Shown here: piece after piece, positions 24,667-26,667 of the stretch
How positions within the stretch are numbered: position 1 is the stretch's first letter
Layout of the letters: every line of letters starts with the position of its first letter
Made by a program: the position numbers and the translations under genes
The notes under the pieces: model-generated
Databases searched by the model: none
Seen by the model: the letters and a program-made list of their open reading frames with translations, nothing else
What the model was told of the DNA's origin: nothing
Assembly (NCBI GenBank): GCA_934403665.1
Contig: CAKRUL010000001.1
Coordinates: 1 to 26,667, forward strand
Length of the DNA: 26,667 nt
Reading direction: 5' to 3'
Source: an uncultured Clostridia bacterium
Lineage (GTDB): Bacteria > Bacillota_A > Clostridia > UMGS1840 > HGM11507

Positions 24667-26667
24667 TTACGGTTTCACTACAACGCCGCTTACGATGATT
24701 GCGATCAACGGAGCATTGTCATATTTTGCAACAATCAGCATTTCATCCAGTTTTGTGTCGCCGCCGTTTTGTTTTACGGTTTCAATATCAGAAATAGATG
24801 CATTGCCTTTGATAGATCTGATGGAAGTACCATTGTCGCTCAAAGTTACTTTAACAGCCGGAACATTGCCCTTCATGGAAACAGTGCTATAGTCACCTTT
24901 GGCCGTAGTTCTCTCAAAGTTGACACGGGTACCGTTGATATCATGAACCAGTCCGCCAAATACGAACAGCTCGTCATCATCCTGCTCAAAATCAGCATCT
25001 GTGATTTTGTCATTAACAGTTTTAGGATTTATGATCTGATCTGCTGTGAACAGTACAGATACGCCACTAGCTTCGCCCTTGGAATCTGCATTGTACTGGA
25101 TAACCCAGCCTTTTTCGATATCTTCGCGAGCATATTCGGTAACTTTGCTGTAACCAGCGTGTGATTTGATCTTGGTGTCGTCTGTTACAATGACTTCAAC
25201 GCTTTCACCGTCTACATAACCTTTCAGCAAGGTAGCGGAATCGCCGTTGGAATCGTTCTTGGTACCAGTAGAAGTTACGATCATTGCAGCCGCATCTTTC
25301 GCTGCGATTGCAGTGATGTCATAACCCAGTGCAGCGATAATGTTGTTGTCATTATCATACACGATTGTCTTGAAGCTGTATTCGTCATCCTCTTCCAAAG
25401 CGGAAACTTTTACAACAGACATATCTTCTTTCTTTGCATCTGCAACCTTATCCAAGGTAGCAACATCTGCATTGAAGATGTTGGTGTCGTCAGTTGCAGT
25501 GTATGCACCCAACTGATTCTCACCTTTGTATCTGATGGTATCAGATGCACCAAAGCTCTTAACAGAATAGTTGCTGTTCATTGCTTCAATAGCATCTCTG
25601 TTCATGCCATAGATTTTGTTGATTTCGCCGGAAGAATTGGTTTTGTAACCAATCAGGTCGCCCTGCATTGCTTTGATTGTTGTCCACTCAGAAGAAGATT
25701 TATCTTTCAGATCTTTCTGAGAAGCGCCGTTGATTGCAACTTTGCTTGCAAATTCAACAACAGAATACTCGCCCTTCTGGTTCATGATGCTTGCTTTGAA
25801 CGTATCGGTGTTGAATTCTGTTTTTGATTCCGTTGCGATCAGAAATGCAAAGTCATTTGCACCGCCGGAAATCACATCTGTTTTGTACAGAATGTTGCCG
25901 GACAGGTCGATGATATAGGAACCTTCATCGCCGACTTTCACATAACCTACATCGTTGTTTGCAATTTTGTATTCGCCGTCGCCGATTTTGTAGTAGTAAA
26001 TGTCGTTGGATTTGTTTTCCTCATTGATGGTGCCGGAAACAACAGTGTCGGTGATAATGATATCATAGAACACATTGTTTTCTTCGTCTTCAGAAACAGC
26101 TACGTTTGCAACATTGTCTTTCTTGATGTCAGAAAGTTCGATTGCTTTGCCGTCTTTATCTCTGAGGCTGTAAGAAATTTTGTCATCGTCCGGATCCAAA
26201 TCAATTTTGGAATCGCTTGCAGTTGATACATTCTTAAATGTTTTCTTAGCGCTGGAGTTGGAATAAATCACAGCGTTTTTCACATTTACAGAATCAACCA
26301 CGAAAGAACCGTACTGTTCAACAATTGCCAGATCATAATCACTGTCAGTATCGTTGTTGATCAGTTTGATGCTTGTGAAATCAATTTTATCATCCGAGAA
26401 TAATTTTCCAAAGGCATCTTTAGACATTTCTGTGTTGCTTGCATTCAAATAAGCTTTGAAGTTAGCATCCAGTTTTACTTTCAGATCTTTGTCATCATTG
26501 CTGTCGTTTTTGTAGTAAGAGATTTCTTTTGCCTTATCATCAAAAGTAAAGGTGTTAACCTGTTTCTTTGTCAGAGACAGTGTTTTGTTTCTGCCTGCTT
26601 TCGGAGCGATTGCCAACAGAACCAAATCATCATCGTTCATGTCTACATAAGCGACACAGTTGTAGCC
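24667..26667 (-). CDS. Large surface protein of the SLH family, N-terminus cut by window edge
   Basis: 666 codons are in the window; the frame is open through the edge (the first residues visible are GYNCVAYVDMNDDD), so the true start is outside. It aligns with the SLH protein at 9796-12516 from about residue 268 of that protein: GYNCVAYVD with GYNVIAYAK, LINNDTDSDYDLAIVEQYG with LIDTDNDSAYDLILVNEF, and SISDIETVKQ near the end with DIIDIETSGQ. The missing 270 or so residues probably hold a signal peptide and SLH repeats. The visible part is very rich in Asp and Lys, with an acidic D-T-D-S-D-Y-D loop that may bind calcium. It ends with its own terminator and is not joined to the following gene. 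It is likely an S-layer or surface structural protein. Confidence 0.88.
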   Translation of the reverse strand, partial: GYNCVAYVDMNDDDLVLLAIAPKAGRNKTLSLTKKQVNTFTFDDKAKEISYYKNDSNDDKDLKVKLDANFKAYLNASNTEMSKDAFGKLFSDDKIDFTSIKLINNDTDSDYDLAIVEQYGSFVVDSVNVKNAVIYSNSSAKKTFKNVSTASDSKIDLDPDDDKISYSLRDKDGKAIELSDIKKDNVANVAVSEDEENNVFYDIIITDTVVSGTINEENKSNDIYYYKIGDGEYKIANNDVGYVKVGDEGSYIIDLSGNILYKTDVISGGANDFAFLIATESKTEFNTDTFKASIMNQKGEYSVVEFASKVAINGASQKDLKDKSSSEWTTIKAMQGDLIGYKTNSSGEINKIYGMNRDAIEAMNSNYSVKSFGASDTIRYKGENQLGAYTATDDTNIFNADVATLDKVADAKKEDMSVVKVSALEEDDEYSFKTIVYDNDNNIIAALGYDITAIAAKDAAAMIVTSTGTKNDSNGDSATLLKGYVDGESVEVIVTDDTKIKSHAGYSKVTEYAREDIEKGWVIQYNADSKGEASGVSVLFTADQIINPKTVNDKITDADFEQDDDELFVFGGLVHDINGTRVNFERTTAKGDYSTVSMKGNVPAVKVTLSDNGTSIRSIKGNASISDIETVKQNGGDTKLDEMLIVAKYDNAPLIAIIVSGVVVKP

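Noticed and set aside
1..26667. CRISPR arrays, rRNA and tRNA genes, phage genes, insertion sequence transposases
   Set aside because: I looked for regular spaced repeats, conserved RNA motifs and recombinase or transposase motifs and found none that I could support.

Overview
The window looks like a chromosomal accessory locus of a low-to-medium-GC, Gram-positive anaerobe of the Bacillota, most likely class Clostridia. The evidence is S-layer homology (SLH) proteins, copper-amine-oxidase-like stalk domains, strong GGAGG ribosome sites, a lipobox solute-binding protein, and T-tract terminators. I cannot name the genus. Every gene I can support is on the minus strand, so transcription runs from high to low coordinates. 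Both window edges cut a gene.

Layout in transcription order. (1) 26667-24667 is the C-terminal part of an SLH-type surface protein, ending in a strong terminator. (2) 24418-21813 is a secreted beta-propeller/stalk protein split by a one-base frameshift near 24045, followed by a 14-bp terminator hairpin. (3) 21514-20201 is an NAD-dependent GH4 glycosidase with a good promoter and a perfect 18-bp palindrome just upstream. (4) About 0.7 kb of very AT-rich DNA follows. (5) 19476-17002 is an intact paralogue of the split propeller/stalk protein. (6) 16932-15153 holds two overlapping, closely related AraC-family regulators. (7) 15156-14879 is a 278-bp element with 29-bp imperfect terminal inverted repeats that looks like a MITE. 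(8) 14861-4599 is a tight five-gene run with gaps of 14 to 30 bp: a multi-module secreted protein, two SLH surface proteins, a cytoplasmic GH20 hexosaminidase, and an ABC sugar-binding lipoprotein with no permease genes beside it. It is followed by a cluster of hairpins. (9) 4079-945 is a second large multi-module secreted protein, with its own promoter and terminator. (10) 543-1 is the start of an unrecognised gene.

The main theme is paralogous pairing. The two multi-module proteins share a roughly 240-residue N-terminal module that I cannot assign to a named family. The two propeller/stalk proteins, the two AraC regulators, and the two long SLH-type proteins also form pairs. The inferred job is capture of a complex glycan at the cell surface, import, and intracellular trimming by GH20 and GH4 enzymes under AraC control. 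The substrate cannot be read from the sequence. No catalytic domain is recognisable in any of the secreted proteins, so they look like binding, sensing or structural parts rather than depolymerases.
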